The notes: generated by a model not told the origin, from the sequence alone. A DNA stretch of 64,000 bases from Bradyrhizobium guangzhouense (GCF_004114955.1 NZ_CP030053.1:7094887-7158886); one strand, 5' to 3'; numbered from the stretch's first letter, positions 37,436-45,925 are shown. Numbers and translations are program-made.

Positions 37436-38284
37436 CTACCGCTTGTCCTGGTGTCCGATGTAGCGCACGAACTCGACGTGGCCGTAGGGATAGGCCGGCG
37501 GATCGGGCGGCGTCAGACGCGTCAGCTTGAAGCGATCGAGTTGCGCAAGGATCTGAAAATGCTCGGCGGCTCTCACGCGCTTGAGATTCTCGACCCTGTA
37601 GGCCCCACCCAATTGTAGCGCGGGAAAGAAGCCGTAAACCTCGCCCGGTTCGAGGGCTCCGTACCTGGCGGCGGCAGCGGCAAGGAGCTCGTACTCGTCG
37701 CGATCAAACGCCCATTTCCCGGTGCTCGCAAAAGTGGACACGCTGTAGTCCTCGGAGAACGGCTGCCCGGTGCTGCGGTCATGCCACGCGCTCGGCGGCG
37801 GATTGAACACCGAGGAGAGCAGAAGCGAAACATTCATCTGGCGCCGATGCCGGTGCCACACCTTCAGATCACCAAATGCCGTATAGGCGACCACCGTCAT
37901 ATCGGACGGGTTGAATTCGTCATCCTGCTTGAAGATGAAGTCGAGCACGGGATCGAACGGCTCGGGATCGCAGAGCCAGTATAGTCCATCGAAATAGGCC
38001 CCACGCCCATGCTCGCGCCAGAAGCGGATCAGGGCCTGCGGCACGCGATCCGCATAGCGCGCGGCCTCCTCGGGGCTGATCCTGGTTGCGTGCTGGGGCT
38101 CGCCGAGCTTCTGGACCATCGAGGCCAGCAAATCCACCTCGCCCGGAATTTTCGGCGGATCCTGAGCCGACGCCGGCCGCGAGAATGACAGCCAGGCGGC
38201 GGATGCCGCCCAGCCGAGAACGGCGCGGCGTGAGGCAAAATGCCCCTTGCCTTCGATGTCGCAGGCTGGGTCGCCGGAAGTCAT
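37436..38284 (-). CDS. GAD-like / DUF1851 domain protein with Tat signal
   Basis: 282-residue protein. An N-terminal twin-arginine signal (ASRRAVLGWAASAAWLSFSRPASAQ) is followed by a GAD-like domain (LIRFWREHGRGAYFDGLYWLCDPEPFDPVLDFIF) and a DUF1851 part (VAYTAFGDLKVWHRHRRQMNVSLLLSSVFNP, later VYGFFPALQLGG). These domains usually belong to cytoplasmic immunity-like proteins near type VI effectors, so an exported version is odd. No effector or secretion gene is adjacent. It lies just downstream of tRNA-Arg on the opposite strand. Confidence 0.85.
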   Translation of the reverse strand: MTSGDPACDIEGKGHFASRRAVLGWAASAAWLSFSRPASAQDPPKIPGEVDLLASMVQKLGEPQHATRISPEEAARYADRVPQALIRFWREHGRGAYFDGLYWLCDPEPFDPVLDFIFKQDDEFNPSDMTVVAYTAFGDLKVWHRHRRQMNVSLLLSSVFNPPPSAWHDRSTGQPFSEDYSVSTFASTGKWAFDRDEYELLAAAAARYGALEPGEVYGFFPALQLGGAYRVENLKRVRAAEHFQILAQLDRFKLTRLTPPDPPAYPYGHVEFVRYIGHQDKR

Positions 38285-38732
38285 CGCGTGCCGTCCTGGC
38301 TGAAGCCAACGCAGTCAAAACATCGGGGCTGTGGCTTTATTCCGAGAACACCGGGAGCGCGGCCAGATCTCTTCGGCTGGGGTGCGCCAATGGCCGACGG
38401 CCGCGGACGTTTCCGTCCGTGTTTTCACCCCGGCAACGGCGGCTTGGATGTCCTCGGAGGGCCGTGGATGCGCGAGATTTGGCCTTCAATACCGCCGTTT
38501 TGCGGCAACGTCTTTACGGCCGGTTAATTGCGTCGCTTCAATCCGACATTGGCGACCCCAGGCGCCCGATATTCGCGCGGTGCAAGTAAGTATTACTTAA
38601 ACAGCCAGCCTTCAAAGTTCCCCGGCCGAGAGACAGGCGGAGGCCTTTCGATCCGACCTCTTCCGGCACCGCAATACCTGAACTGACGGGGAATTGCCTG
38701 TGCCGTGGTCAACGGCGATTAGGATGAAGGTC
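38285..38732. other. Intergenic region, about 450 bases
   Basis: Divergent gap between the GAD-like gene and the Tad cluster, so promoters for both should lie here. An AT-rich stretch (AAGTATTACTTAAAC near 38586) is a plausible promoter zone. No credible gene or RNA was found. Confidence 0.45.
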
Positions 38733-40121
38733 ATGCTGCGCGCCTCGCTTTGTCGTTTTGTCAGAGATCGCAAGGCCAACGTTGCCGTCATATTCGCGAT
38801 CATGCTGTTCCCGACCGTCTATCTGCTGGGCATGACGCTCGACTATACGCAGGCCCAACGCCGGCAATCGCAGCTCGACGCCGCCGCCGATGCCGCCGCG
38901 ATCGCGGCGGTGACGCCGTCGATGATGGCCCAGAGCACGAGCGTCGCCCAGACGACCGCCACGAACATCTTCAATGCGACGGCAAACGCGATCGCCGGCG
39001 GCCTGTCCGGCAGTCCCGCTCTGACCGTCAATGTCGGCAATGTCGGCCTGGTGCGCACCGCGACCGTTTCTTACACGGCAAACTCCAGCAACGCCTTCCC
39101 GACCCTGCTCGGCGCCCCCGTGTGGCCGATCAAGGGCGCAGCGACGGCCAGCGCCTCGGGCGCGCCCAATATCAACTTCTACCTGCTGCTGGACGACTCG
39201 CCGTCGATGGGTATCGCAGCGACGTCGAACGACATCACCAAGATGACGACCGCGACCGCGAGCCAGCCCTCCGGCTCGAGGAGCTGCGCGTTCGCCTGTC
39301 ACGAAAAAAATCCTCAGTCGGACTCCGGCGCAAACTCCTCGACCAAGGACAACCTCAGCATCGCGCGCAGCAACAGCGTCACGCTGCGTATCGACCTCGT
39401 GGCCCAGGCGACCGCGAGCCTGATGAGCACGGCGCAAACCACGGAAGCGCAGCAGAACAACACCTACAAGGCCGCGATCTACACGTTCGACTACGGCTTC
39501 AACACGGTCTATGCCCCGTCGGGGCTTCCATCCTCCGACCTGTCGAGTGCCGCGACCCAGGCCGCCAACAATATTTCGCTTCTCCAGGTCGATCATCAGA
39601 ACTGCGTGCTCTCGGGCTGCAGCATCAGCACCGACTACGGCACGGACATCGTGAATGGCCTTTCGAGCGTTAATGCGCTCATGCCTCTGCCTGGCGGAGG
39701 ATCCAACCAGACCGGCGATACGCCCCAGGAAGTCATATTCCTCGTCACTGACGGCGTTGAAGACAAGATGGTGACCCTGAGCTCATCCTGCAGCGGAACG
39801 CCGCTTGCGAATGGTTCGAAATATCGCTGCCAGCAGCCCCTCAACACGGCGATCTGCACGACGATCAAGAACCGGGGAATTCGCATCGCGGTTCTCTATA
39901 CCGAATACCTGCCGATCACGGGCACCAGCGCCGGCTGGTACAACTCCTATATCGCGCCATTCAACAATCCTTCCTCGTCGACCGGTCAGATCGCGCAGAA
40001 CCTGCAATCCTGCGCATCACCCGGCCTGTTCTACGACGTGCAGTCGGGCGGCGACATTACCGCAGCGCTCAAGCAGCTGTTCCTGAAGGTCGTGGAAACG
40101 GCCCCTCACCTGACCAACTGA
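38733..40121 (+). CDS. TadG-like pilus assembly protein with von Willebrand A domain
   Basis: 462-residue surface protein. The N-terminus (FVRDRKANVAVIFAIMLFPTVYLLGMTLDYTQAQRRQSQLDAAADAAAIAA) is the TadE/G-like anchor, and NFYLLLDDSPSMG supplies a DxSxS metal site of a VWA adhesion domain, followed by CAFACHEKN, NGLSSVNALMP and EVIFLVTDGVEDK. ATG codons at 38724 and 38733 are in frame; 38733 lies eight bases after AGGA. It heads a three-gene cluster with two TadE-like genes. No CpaF/TadA or prepilin gene is present. Confidence 0.88.
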   Translation: MLRASLCRFVRDRKANVAVIFAIMLFPTVYLLGMTLDYTQAQRRQSQLDAAADAAAIAAVTPSMMAQSTSVAQTTATNIFNATANAIAGGLSGSPALTVNVGNVGLVRTATVSYTANSSNAFPTLLGAPVWPIKGAATASASGAPNINFYLLLDDSPSMGIAATSNDITKMTTATASQPSGSRSCAFACHEKNPQSDSGANSSTKDNLSIARSNSVTLRIDLVAQATASLMSTAQTTEAQQNNTYKAAIYTFDYGFNTVYAPSGLPSSDLSSAATQAANNISLLQVDHQNCVLSGCSISTDYGTDIVNGLSSVNALMPLPGGGSNQTGDTPQEVIFLVTDGVEDKMVTLSSSCSGTPLANGSKYRCQQPLNTAICTTIKNRGIRIAVLYTEYLPITGTSAGWYNSYIAPFNNPSSSTGQIAQNLQSCASPGLFYDVQSGGDITAALKQLFLKVVETAPHLTN

Positions 40122-40130
40122 GCGAGCGTC

Positions 40131-40691
40131 ATGCGCAAGTTGCGAGCGGTATCCAGACAGCGACGCCTTCGCAAGAGGTTCGCAGCCTTTCGCCGCGACG
40201 AGAACGGCGCGAACGCCGTCGAATTCGCGCTGGTCGCGCCGATCTTCATCGCGTTGCTGGTCGGAATCATCCAGATCTTCCTGGTTTTCTTCGGCCAGCA
40301 ATTGCTTCAGCAGGTCGTGCAGCAGTCCGCCCGGCAGGTCATGACCGGCCAGGTCCAAACGGCCGGGATGACGTCGACCCAGTTTTCGACGCTGGTGTGC
40401 TCGCAGGTCCGCATCATCTTCGATTGCAGCAAGCTGATGATCAGCCTCCAGTCCGGGAGTAGTTGGTCGGCCATGAGCGCGGCTGCACCGACATTGACGT
40501 TCAATGCCGACGGCACCGTCTCCAACAACTGGCCTTTCAGTCCGGGCGGCCCGTCCGACAAGGTCGTGCTGGAGGTGATCTACCAATGGCCGGTCTTCGG
40601 GGGGCCGCTTGGCTTTACCCTGTCAAATCTGCCGAACGGCAATCGCCAGATCACGGCGACCGCCGCTTTCCAGAACGAGCCCTATCAATGA
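40131..40691 (+). CDS. TadE-like pilus assembly protein
   Basis: 186-residue minor pseudopilin. A basic N-terminus leads to RDENGANAVEFALVAPIFIALLVGIIQIFLVFFGQQLLQQVVQQSARQVMTGQ, the TadE signature with the Glu-5-type hydrophobic stem. It starts 9 bases after the TadG-like stop and overlaps the next gene by four bases (ATGA), so the three are one operon. It likely forms part of a Flp-type surface structure. Confidence 0.92.
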   Translation: MRKLRAVSRQRRLRKRFAAFRRDENGANAVEFALVAPIFIALLVGIIQIFLVFFGQQLLQQVVQQSARQVMTGQVQTAGMTSTQFSTLVCSQVRIIFDCSKLMISLQSGSSWSAMSAAAPTLTFNADGTVSNNWPFSPGGPSDKVVLEVIYQWPVFGGPLGFTLSNLPNGNRQITATAAFQNEPYQ

Positions 40692-41281
40692 CCCGCTTGC
40701 CCGTGCGCCTCCGGCAATTCCGAGCCAACGAAGATGCCGTGGCGGCCATCGAGTTTGCCATCGTGCTGCCGTTCATGCTGCTGCTGTGCATGGGCGGCGT
40801 CGAGCTCGGCAACGCCCTCTCGATCAACGTCAAGGTCACGGCCACGGTGCATACCATCGCCGATATCCTGTCGCAGAATAAGTGCGTGACCACGAGCGAC
40901 GTCACCGGCATTCTCGGCGCCTCGTCGAAAGTCCTCTCCCCGTACGACATCGCCAACGCCGTCGTCACCGTCTCGGAGGTGCAACCGACGGGCGACAACA
41001 TCACGGCCAAGGTGATCTGGAGCCAGTCGCTCAACGGCACCGCACGGACTGCCGGCACCACTGTCATCCTGCCGACATCCCTATCGGGAGTGCCGACCAC
41101 GAGCGGGCTCATTCTCGGTGAGGCAACCTATGCCTACACGCCGAACCTCGGCTACACGATCAGCGGCACCGTCACGCTCCGCGACAGCTACTATCTATAC
41201 CCGCGCCAGACCAACTTTGTCCCGACCATCACGAGCGGGTCGACGCCGCCGGTCCCGACAACGTCCTGTCCGACGTCGTGA
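40688..41281 (+). CDS. TadE-like pilus assembly protein (second copy)
   Basis: 197-residue TadE/G-like protein starting RLRQFRANEDAVAAIEFAIVLPFMLLLCMGGVELGNALSINVKVTATVHTIADILS, with a periplasmic domain ending in a Thr/Pro/Ser-rich tail. It overlaps the previous TadE gene by four bases, implying translational coupling. The two TadE-like proteins are only distantly alike beyond the stem. Confidence 0.9.
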   Translation: MTRLPVRLRQFRANEDAVAAIEFAIVLPFMLLLCMGGVELGNALSINVKVTATVHTIADILSQNKCVTTSDVTGILGASSKVLSPYDIANAVVTVSEVQPTGDNITAKVIWSQSLNGTARTAGTTVILPTSLSGVPTTSGLILGEATYAYTPNLGYTISGTVTLRDSYYLYPRQTNFVPTITSGSTPPVPTTSCPTS

Positions 41282-41358
41282 TCGACGAACCATAGGCCTG
41301 GTCCAACCACCCTTCTCCAACATCCTTCGGCGTCGCGAAGGGTGGCTGGTCGTCCCCG

Positions 41359-41652
41359 TCAGTGCCTCACATGCTCGAACACGACGATCACGCCGGTCGG
41401 CTCGGGCTCGTGCGCCATCAGGCGCGTCAGATCCGCATCGCTCCAGTCGGCGAGGCTGACGACTTCGCCCGTCTGTCGTTCCGCACTGAGCGACGGCGTC
41501 GGCTCGAGAACCTTCAAACCCATCTCGTCGACGAAGAAGGTGTGTTCGCCGAACATGCTGTTGAGCTGGGGCATGGCGGGGTGTTCGTCGGGCAGCACCT
41601 GAGCGCCGAGCTGGTTGATGGTCTGCTTCACCTGTTCGGATGTGAGCTTCAT
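41359..41652 (-). CDS. Small hypothetical protein
   Basis: 97 residues, soluble, acidic overall, starting MKLTSEQVKQTINQLGAQVLPDEHPAMPQLNSMFGEHTFFVDEMGLKVLEP. A GGAG site precedes the ATG. The sequence has good codon bias but matches no family I recognise. It is convergent with the Tad cluster and lies downstream of the glycosylase gene on the same strand. Confidence 0.75.
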   Translation of the reverse strand: MKLTSEQVKQTINQLGAQVLPDEHPAMPQLNSMFGEHTFFVDEMGLKVLEPTPSLSAERQTGEVVSLADWSDADLTRLMAHEPEPTGVIVVFEHVRH

Positions 41653-41870
41653 GAGCTGCTCCGTTCTGTCGTTCGAGTTTCGTGGCTTGAACCGGGTTTT
41701 GGCCGGAGCGAGCGTGTTCCCTGCCGCATTGCCTGGCTCAAACTCCCGAACGAGTGCTGCGCACGAATGTTCCTGCGGAATGAATTTCGTGATCGCGCGC
41801 GGCGTCTGCCGCGCTGACGGCGCGAGATCGCCACATGACGTCCACGATTCCAGTCGCTGGACGCCAGCCG

Positions 41871-42560
41871 CTACCCGCTGCTGACTTCGCCCACCGAAAG
41901 CGCGCAGATGCGTGACAGATAGGTGTAGGGCAGACCCGTCTCGTCGGCCCAGGCGTTGAACTGCGCCTGCACCTTGGCAAGATCGCCCTTGGACTTGACC
42001 TCTTCGGCGATGTCGAGACCGGCGTCGCGCAGGCAGGCGACGACGTCTTTCGAGGTGACGAAACCATCCCAGCCGACGAAGCGCAGCAGCATCTGCCCGG
42101 TGTTGCCGCCGAGCCTGGAGCCGCGCTTGGCCAGCAGATCGAGCAGGCCGATTTCGTTGGACGGCGGCCACTTCGCCAGAAACTTGCAGAAGCTGCCGTG
42201 CTCCCTCGCGATCTCCTGGACGAAAGCGGCATTGTCGCGCACCGACATGATCTTGGCGCCGTTGCGCACGATCCGCGCATCACGCAGCAGGGCTTCCCAA
42301 AAATCCTCCGGCTGGAAGCTGAGCTTGGCCGGCTGGAAGCCCAGGAAGGCGTCCTCAAAACCGTCCCACTTCGCGTCGATCACGCTCCAGGCAAACCCGG
42401 CGCAAAACACCCGCTTCGTCATCTCGGCGAGGATGCGATCGTCGCCGAGCTTTGCCAGACCCTTCAAGTCCGGCTTGTCGGGCATCAGCTTTTCGAGCGC
42501 CTTGGGCCCACCTTTGCGCTTCTCGGCGCGGGCCCGAATGGTCTTGAAGGAGGGCATGCG
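41871..42560 (-). CDS. DNA-3-methyladenine glycosylase I-like protein
   Basis: 229-residue helix-hairpin-helix glycosylase-like protein resembling Tag: RVFCAGFAWSVIDAKWDGFEDAFLGF, FWEALLRDARIVRNGAKIMSVRDNAAFVQEIAREHGSF and GGNTGQMLLRFVGWDGFVTSKDVVACL. It probably excises alkylated bases. The zinc-binding Cys/His set of E. coli Tag is not evident, so it may be a divergent subgroup. ATG 42560 (MPSFKTIRARAEKRKGG) is preferred over 42593. Divergent from the metallophosphoesterase gene. Confidence 0.85.
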   Translation of the reverse strand, partial: RMPSFKTIRARAEKRKGGPKALEKLMPDKPDLKGLAKLGDDRILAEMTKRVFCAGFAWSVIDAKWDGFEDAFLGFQPAKLSFQPEDFWEALLRDARIVRNGAKIMSVRDNAAFVQEIAREHGSFCKFLAKWPPSNEIGLLDLLAKRGSRLGGNTGQMLLRFVGWDGFVTSKDVVACLRDAGLDIAEEVKSKGDLAKVQAQFNAWADETGLPYTYLSRICALSVGEVSSG

Positions 42561-42768
42561 ATCACCCGCGTTGAAGGCGTGCCACGACATCAGAATTCGG
42601 CGATCCGGTCCAGCCCTGCGAGACAACCCGCGCTTGCGCGCCTCCGGCTGCTGCAGCATGCTGCCTGCTTGCCGGATCGACAGTGAGCGGCAGCGATGCT
42701 GGTCTGCTTCTTGCTTTATAAGATATGGAGTTTCCAGACGATTTCATTTTGCCGCCGACGGAATCTCA

Positions 42769-43596
42769 ATGCGCTGCCTGGTCGTGGCCGATCTGCACTA
42801 TTCGCTGCCGCAGCTCGACTGGCTGGTCAGTGCCGCGCCGCAATTCGACCTGGTGATCTTCGCCGGCGATGCGCTCGACATCGGCTCGATGGTGGATTTC
42901 CGCGCGCAGATCGTGGTGGTGAAGAAGTACCTCGCGCTGATCGCGGCGCAGACCCGCGTGATTCTTTGCTCCGGCAATCATGATCTCGACGAGCGCAATA
43001 CGGAGGGCGAAAAGATCTCGCGCTGGATCTCCGAGGTGCGCGAGCTTGGCGTCGCCTGCGACGGCGATCATCTGAGCATGGGCGACACGCTCTTCACCGT
43101 GTGCCCATGGTGGGACGGACCGCTGGTCCAGCAGCGCATCGCCGACCAGCTGCATGATGCCTCACTCAACCGTCGGCAGCGATGGATCTGGGCGCATCAT
43201 GCGCCGCCGGCCAATTCGCCGACGAGCTGGGGCGGCAAGCGCTTCTTCGGCGACGTCGAACTGGTGCAGTGGATCATGCAGTATCAGCCGTCGATGGTCA
43301 TCTCCGGCCATGTGCATCAATCGCCGTTCATCAGGGACGGCTCATGGTACGACCGGCTGGGGCAGACCTGGGTGTTCAACGCGGGAAAGCAACCGGGGCG
43401 ACCGCCGACGCACATCGTGCTGGATCTCGATGCCGACAAGGCGTTCTGGCTGGCAACGGGCGAAGCGCAGTGGGTCGATCTCGGCGCACCGCTGAAACGG
43501 CCCGCGTCTCACATTGAAGAGCCGCCGGACTGGCTCACATCCTTGGATCGGATTGCCGATCCGAGCCTGGCGAGATCTCGAGCGGCGGCAGGTTGA
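42769..43596 (+). CDS. Metallophosphoesterase
   Basis: 275-residue calcineurin-like phosphoesterase with all metal motifs: VVADLHYS (DxH), IFAGDALD (GD), LCSGNHDLD (GNHD), WAHHAPP and ISGHVHQSPF (GHxH). Substrate unknown; relatives act on nucleotides, cyclic nucleotides or phosphoproteins. The frame is open far upstream, but that part mirrors the glycosylase gene on the other strand; ATG 42769 begins the domain exactly. The last 62 bases overlap the tail of the cyclic-nucleotide-binding gene on the opposite strand. Confidence 0.9.
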   Translation: MRCLVVADLHYSLPQLDWLVSAAPQFDLVIFAGDALDIGSMVDFRAQIVVVKKYLALIAAQTRVILCSGNHDLDERNTEGEKISRWISEVRELGVACDGDHLSMGDTLFTVCPWWDGPLVQQRIADQLHDASLNRRQRWIWAHHAPPANSPTSWGGKRFFGDVELVQWIMQYQPSMVISGHVHQSPFIRDGSWYDRLGQTWVFNAGKQPGRPPTHIVLDLDADKAFWLATGEAQWVDLGAPLKRPASHIEEPPDWLTSLDRIADPSLARSRAAAG

Positions 43597-44020
43597 TCAT
43601 GCTCTGGAGCACCTCACCGACCATGGCGAGATGCGTGCCGTGGCCGGCATATTGCCGCTTGAGATCGGCGAGATAGGTGTTGGCGACATTGAGCCGCTGC
43701 GCCAGCATGCGCGCGAGCAGCAGCGCGATCTCAGGCTCCTGCTCGAGCACCGAGGCGGCATCCTCGAACTCGTAGACGACCGTGTCGGCGCAGGCCCGCA
43801 CCGTTGCCGTATGCGGCACTCCCAGCAACACAGACATCTCGCCAAGCACCGCACCGGGCTCGGCAATGGTGGCGACCACCATCTCGCCCTTGAGCACCTC
43901 GAGCTTGCCCTGCATCAGCACATAGAGATGTCCGGAGGCGCCGCCTTCGGTCACCAGATGCGTGCCGGCCGCAACCTGCCGCTCCGTTCCACCGGTGCAA
44001 TAGTCCAGAACCCCGCGCAT
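43535..44020 (-). CDS. Cyclic nucleotide-binding domain protein (Crp/Fnr-like, no HTH)
   Basis: 161-residue protein with one cNMP-binding domain: VAAGTHLVTEGGASGHLYVLMQGKLEVLKGEMVVATIAEPGAVLGEMSVLLGVPHTATVRACADTVVYEFEDA. The phosphate-binding cassette GEMSVLLGVPHTATV has the Glu and replaces the usual Arg of R-T/S-A by HTATV, so cyclic nucleotide affinity is doubtful. There is no DNA-binding domain. Its 3' end overlaps the metallophosphoesterase gene head-on by 62 bases. Upstream on the same strand is the cis-prenyltransferase operon. Confidence 0.88.
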   Translation of the reverse strand: MRGVLDYCTGGTERQVAAGTHLVTEGGASGHLYVLMQGKLEVLKGEMVVATIAEPGAVLGEMSVLLGVPHTATVRACADTVVYEFEDAASVLEQEPEIALLLARMLAQRLNVANTYLADLKRQYAGHGTHLAMVGEVLQSMINLPPLEISPGSDRQSDPRM

Positions 44021-44123
44021 CGCCGAAAGCTCCCGTCACGGGAGATAGTAGAGCACGATCCATGACACCCGGCAAATCGACCTCCTGTTCGAATGGCCGA
44101 AACGGGGCAGCTCCGCAGCCTTG

Positions 44124-44864
44124 TCACGCCCGCGACAGTGAAGGCACCTCCTCCGGCGTGATGGACTGAAGACCGCCGAAGCGACGTTCGCGGCCGTGGA
44201 AGGAAGCCAGCGCCGCGGCGAGATCGCCCGCGTCGAACTCGGGCCACATCCGCTCGGTGAAATGAAGCTCGGCATAAGCGCCCTCCCAGAGCAGAAAGTC
44301 CGACAACCGCTTTTCGCCCGAGGTGCGGATGATGAGATCGACGTCGCGCAAGCCGGCCTCTCCGGTGACGAGCTGCGAGAAGGCTTCGCGGGTCAGGCTG
44401 CTCAGCGCGGCCGCCTTCGCCGCGGCATTGAGGATGGCGTCGCGCGCGGAATAGTCGACGGCCACGCGCAGATGCAGCGTGCTGCCGATTGCGGTGGCTT
44501 CCTCCGCGCGCGCGATGGCGCTGGCGATACCATCGGGCAGGCGATCACGACGGCCGATGACGTTGAGCCGTACGCCGTTCTTCACCAGGCTCTGCACTTC
44601 ATTGGCGAGATAGAAGCGCAGCAGCGTCATCAGCGCCGCGACCTCGGCCTTGGGCCTGCGCCAATTGTCGGTCGAGAACGCATAGAGCGTCAGCGTGCCG
44701 ATGCCCTGCTTGGGCGCGGCCTCGACGATGCGACGGATCGTCTCGACGCCGGCCTCGTGACCGCGGACGCGCGACAGGCCGCGCCGCGTTGCCCATCGCC
44801 CGTTGCCGTCCATGATGATGCCGACATGAAGCTTCTCGTTGTCGGACGTGACGTCACTTTGCAT
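44124..44864 (-). CDS. uppS: Isoprenyl transferase (cis-prenyltransferase, UppS family)
   Basis: 246-residue cytoplasmic cis-prenyltransferase that elongates farnesyl-PP with isopentenyl-PP. Motifs are complete: HVGIIMDGNGRWATRRG (Asp19), GHEAGVETIRRIV, LTLYAFSTDNWRRP, DLIIRTSGEKRLSDFLLWEGAYAELHF and WPEF. It lies outside any frr-uppS-cdsA cluster, so it may be a second copy with a special role (inference). ATG 44864 follows GGAG by eight bases, and the start codon sits in the centre of a 17-bp palindrome that also occurs upstream of the operon. Confidence 0.93.
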   Translation of the reverse strand: MQSDVTSDNEKLHVGIIMDGNGRWATRRGLSRVRGHEAGVETIRRIVEAAPKQGIGTLTLYAFSTDNWRRPKAEVAALMTLLRFYLANEVQSLVKNGVRLNVIGRRDRLPDGIASAIARAEEATAIGSTLHLRVAVDYSARDAILNAAAKAAALSSLTREAFSQLVTGEAGLRDVDLIIRTSGEKRLSDFLLWEGAYAELHFTERMWPEFDAGDLAAALASFHGRERRFGGLQSITPEEVPSLSRA

Positions 44865-44872
44865 CGCAAAGT
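44856..44872. promoter_or_regulatory. Operator-like palindrome over the uppS start codon
   Basis: ACTTTG-CATCG-CAAAGT, a perfect 6-base dyad. On the minus strand the uppS ATG is the middle of the spacer. It differs at one spacer base from the copy at 45926-45942, and both are preceded by GTC. Confidence 0.75.
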
Positions 44873-44894
44873 CTCCAGTCAAAAAGGGGGACGA

Positions 44895-45269
44895 TCAGGT
44901 CGGGAGAATACCGAGACGGCCGAGCGGCGGCGCCTCGCGGCCGGCGGCCTTGGCGGCGTCGCGCACGAGACGTTCGAGCACGGCGAGATAGTCGAGGAAG
45001 CGGCGGCGGCCGCTCTTGGTCAGACGGCAGGTCGTGTGCGGGCGATTGCCTTCATACCCCTTGGTCACCTCGACGAGACCGGCCTCCTGGAGCACGGCGA
45101 GGTGCCGGCTGAGATTGCCGTCGGTGAGGCCGCAGAGCTGCTTCAGATCCGCGAACGCAAGTCCCTTCGGGTGAGCCATCAGCGACGTCAGCAGTCCGAG
45201 CCTCGCCTTCTCGTGGATCACACGGTCGAGCCCTTCATAAGAAAAGGGCGCGCTGTCAGTCTTCGACAT
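44895..45269 (-). CDS. Winged-helix transcriptional regulator (HTH_34-like)
   Basis: 124-residue DNA-binding protein resembling ArsR/MarR-type and HTH_34 regulators: ARLGLLTSLMAHPKGLAFADLKQLCGLTDGNLSRHLAVLQEAGLVEVTKGYEGNRPHTTCRLTKSGRRRFLDYLAVLERLV. The recognition helix is DGNLSRHLAVLQ and the wing is KGYEGNRPHTTCRLT. No metal-binding cysteines are evident. It overlaps the membrane-protein gene by 14 bases and is followed 30 bases later by uppS. It is the obvious candidate to bind the ACTTTG-N5-CAAAGT palindromes. Confidence 0.9.
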   Translation of the reverse strand: MSKTDSAPFSYEGLDRVIHEKARLGLLTSLMAHPKGLAFADLKQLCGLTDGNLSRHLAVLQEAGLVEVTKGYEGNRPHTTCRLTKSGRRRFLDYLAVLERLVRDAAKAAGREAPPLGRLGILPT

Positions 45270-45873
45270 CATTGTCTCCGGACGCGAAATACAGAATGGC
45301 CGCCATCACCGACTGGCCGATTACGAAGGGCATCCCCATGGTCCATGGCGACAGCATGTGGGTCCGGCTCGCCAGCACCACCACGACGAAGCCTGACATA
45401 AAGTACCAGGCGCCGGCGAACGCCACGCTGCGCGGCAGGGAGCGAACGGACGCGAAAATGCCGAGCGACACCAGGATCTGCCACAGCCCCGGCAGCAGCC
45501 ACAGCGCCTCCGAAGCGAACTTCCACATCACCACCGCAAGCAGGACACCGGCGACGCCCGCAGGCAGAAACTGCTCGATCGCCTGATGAATCATCGCATC
45601 GGCAAGGCCGGAATGATGACGACGCGAACGCGCACGCATCTCGATCCAGATCATCAGGCCTGACAGCGTCGCCGCGGCGAACCAGCCGAGAAAGAAGTCG
45701 AGCGGCTCACCGGTGGGATCGCCGAGCAGCCAGAACTGCAGGATGGCGGTGACAAGCGCGACCGCGCCGGTCGCGGCCATCGTCGCCGGACCATAACCGC
45801 GAAACGCCGTGCCGGCCGCAATCTGACTGCGGATCGTCACGATGTCGGCCAGCGCCTTGTCGAGATCACGCAT
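45256..45873 (-). CDS. Membrane protein co-transcribed with a winged-helix regulator
   Basis: 205-residue inner-membrane protein: a short helical N-terminus (MRDLDKALADIVTIRSQIAAGTAFRGYGP) then about six hydrophobic segments (TMAATGAVALVTAILQFWLLG, FFLGWFAAATLSGLMIWIEM, GVAGVLLAVVMWKF). No known function. Such proteins often sit directly upstream of small HTH_34/ArsR-like regulators. A GTG eight codons upstream (45897) is an alternative start. First gene of the operon, with a promoter and operator at 45926-45967. Confidence 0.85.
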   Translation of the reverse strand: MRDLDKALADIVTIRSQIAAGTAFRGYGPATMAATGAVALVTAILQFWLLGDPTGEPLDFFLGWFAAATLSGLMIWIEMRARSRRHHSGLADAMIHQAIEQFLPAGVAGVLLAVVMWKFASEALWLLPGLWQILVSLGIFASVRSLPRSVAFAGAWYFMSGFVVVVLASRTHMLSPWTMGMPFVIGQSVMAAILYFASGDNDVED

Positions 45874-45925
45874 CGGCAATGCCAAACCCCGCTCCACCCA
45901 CGCTCACGAACCGGCTTGCCCGGTC

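Noticed and set aside
37271..41281. Genomic island inserted at tRNA-Arg
   Set aside because: No integrase, no duplicated tRNA 3' end seen downstream, and codon use of the following genes is like the rest.
41956..42768. 270-residue N-terminal extension of the metallophosphoesterase
   Set aside because: The extension mirrors the Tag-like gene on the opposite strand; the phosphoesterase domain begins exactly at ATG 42769.
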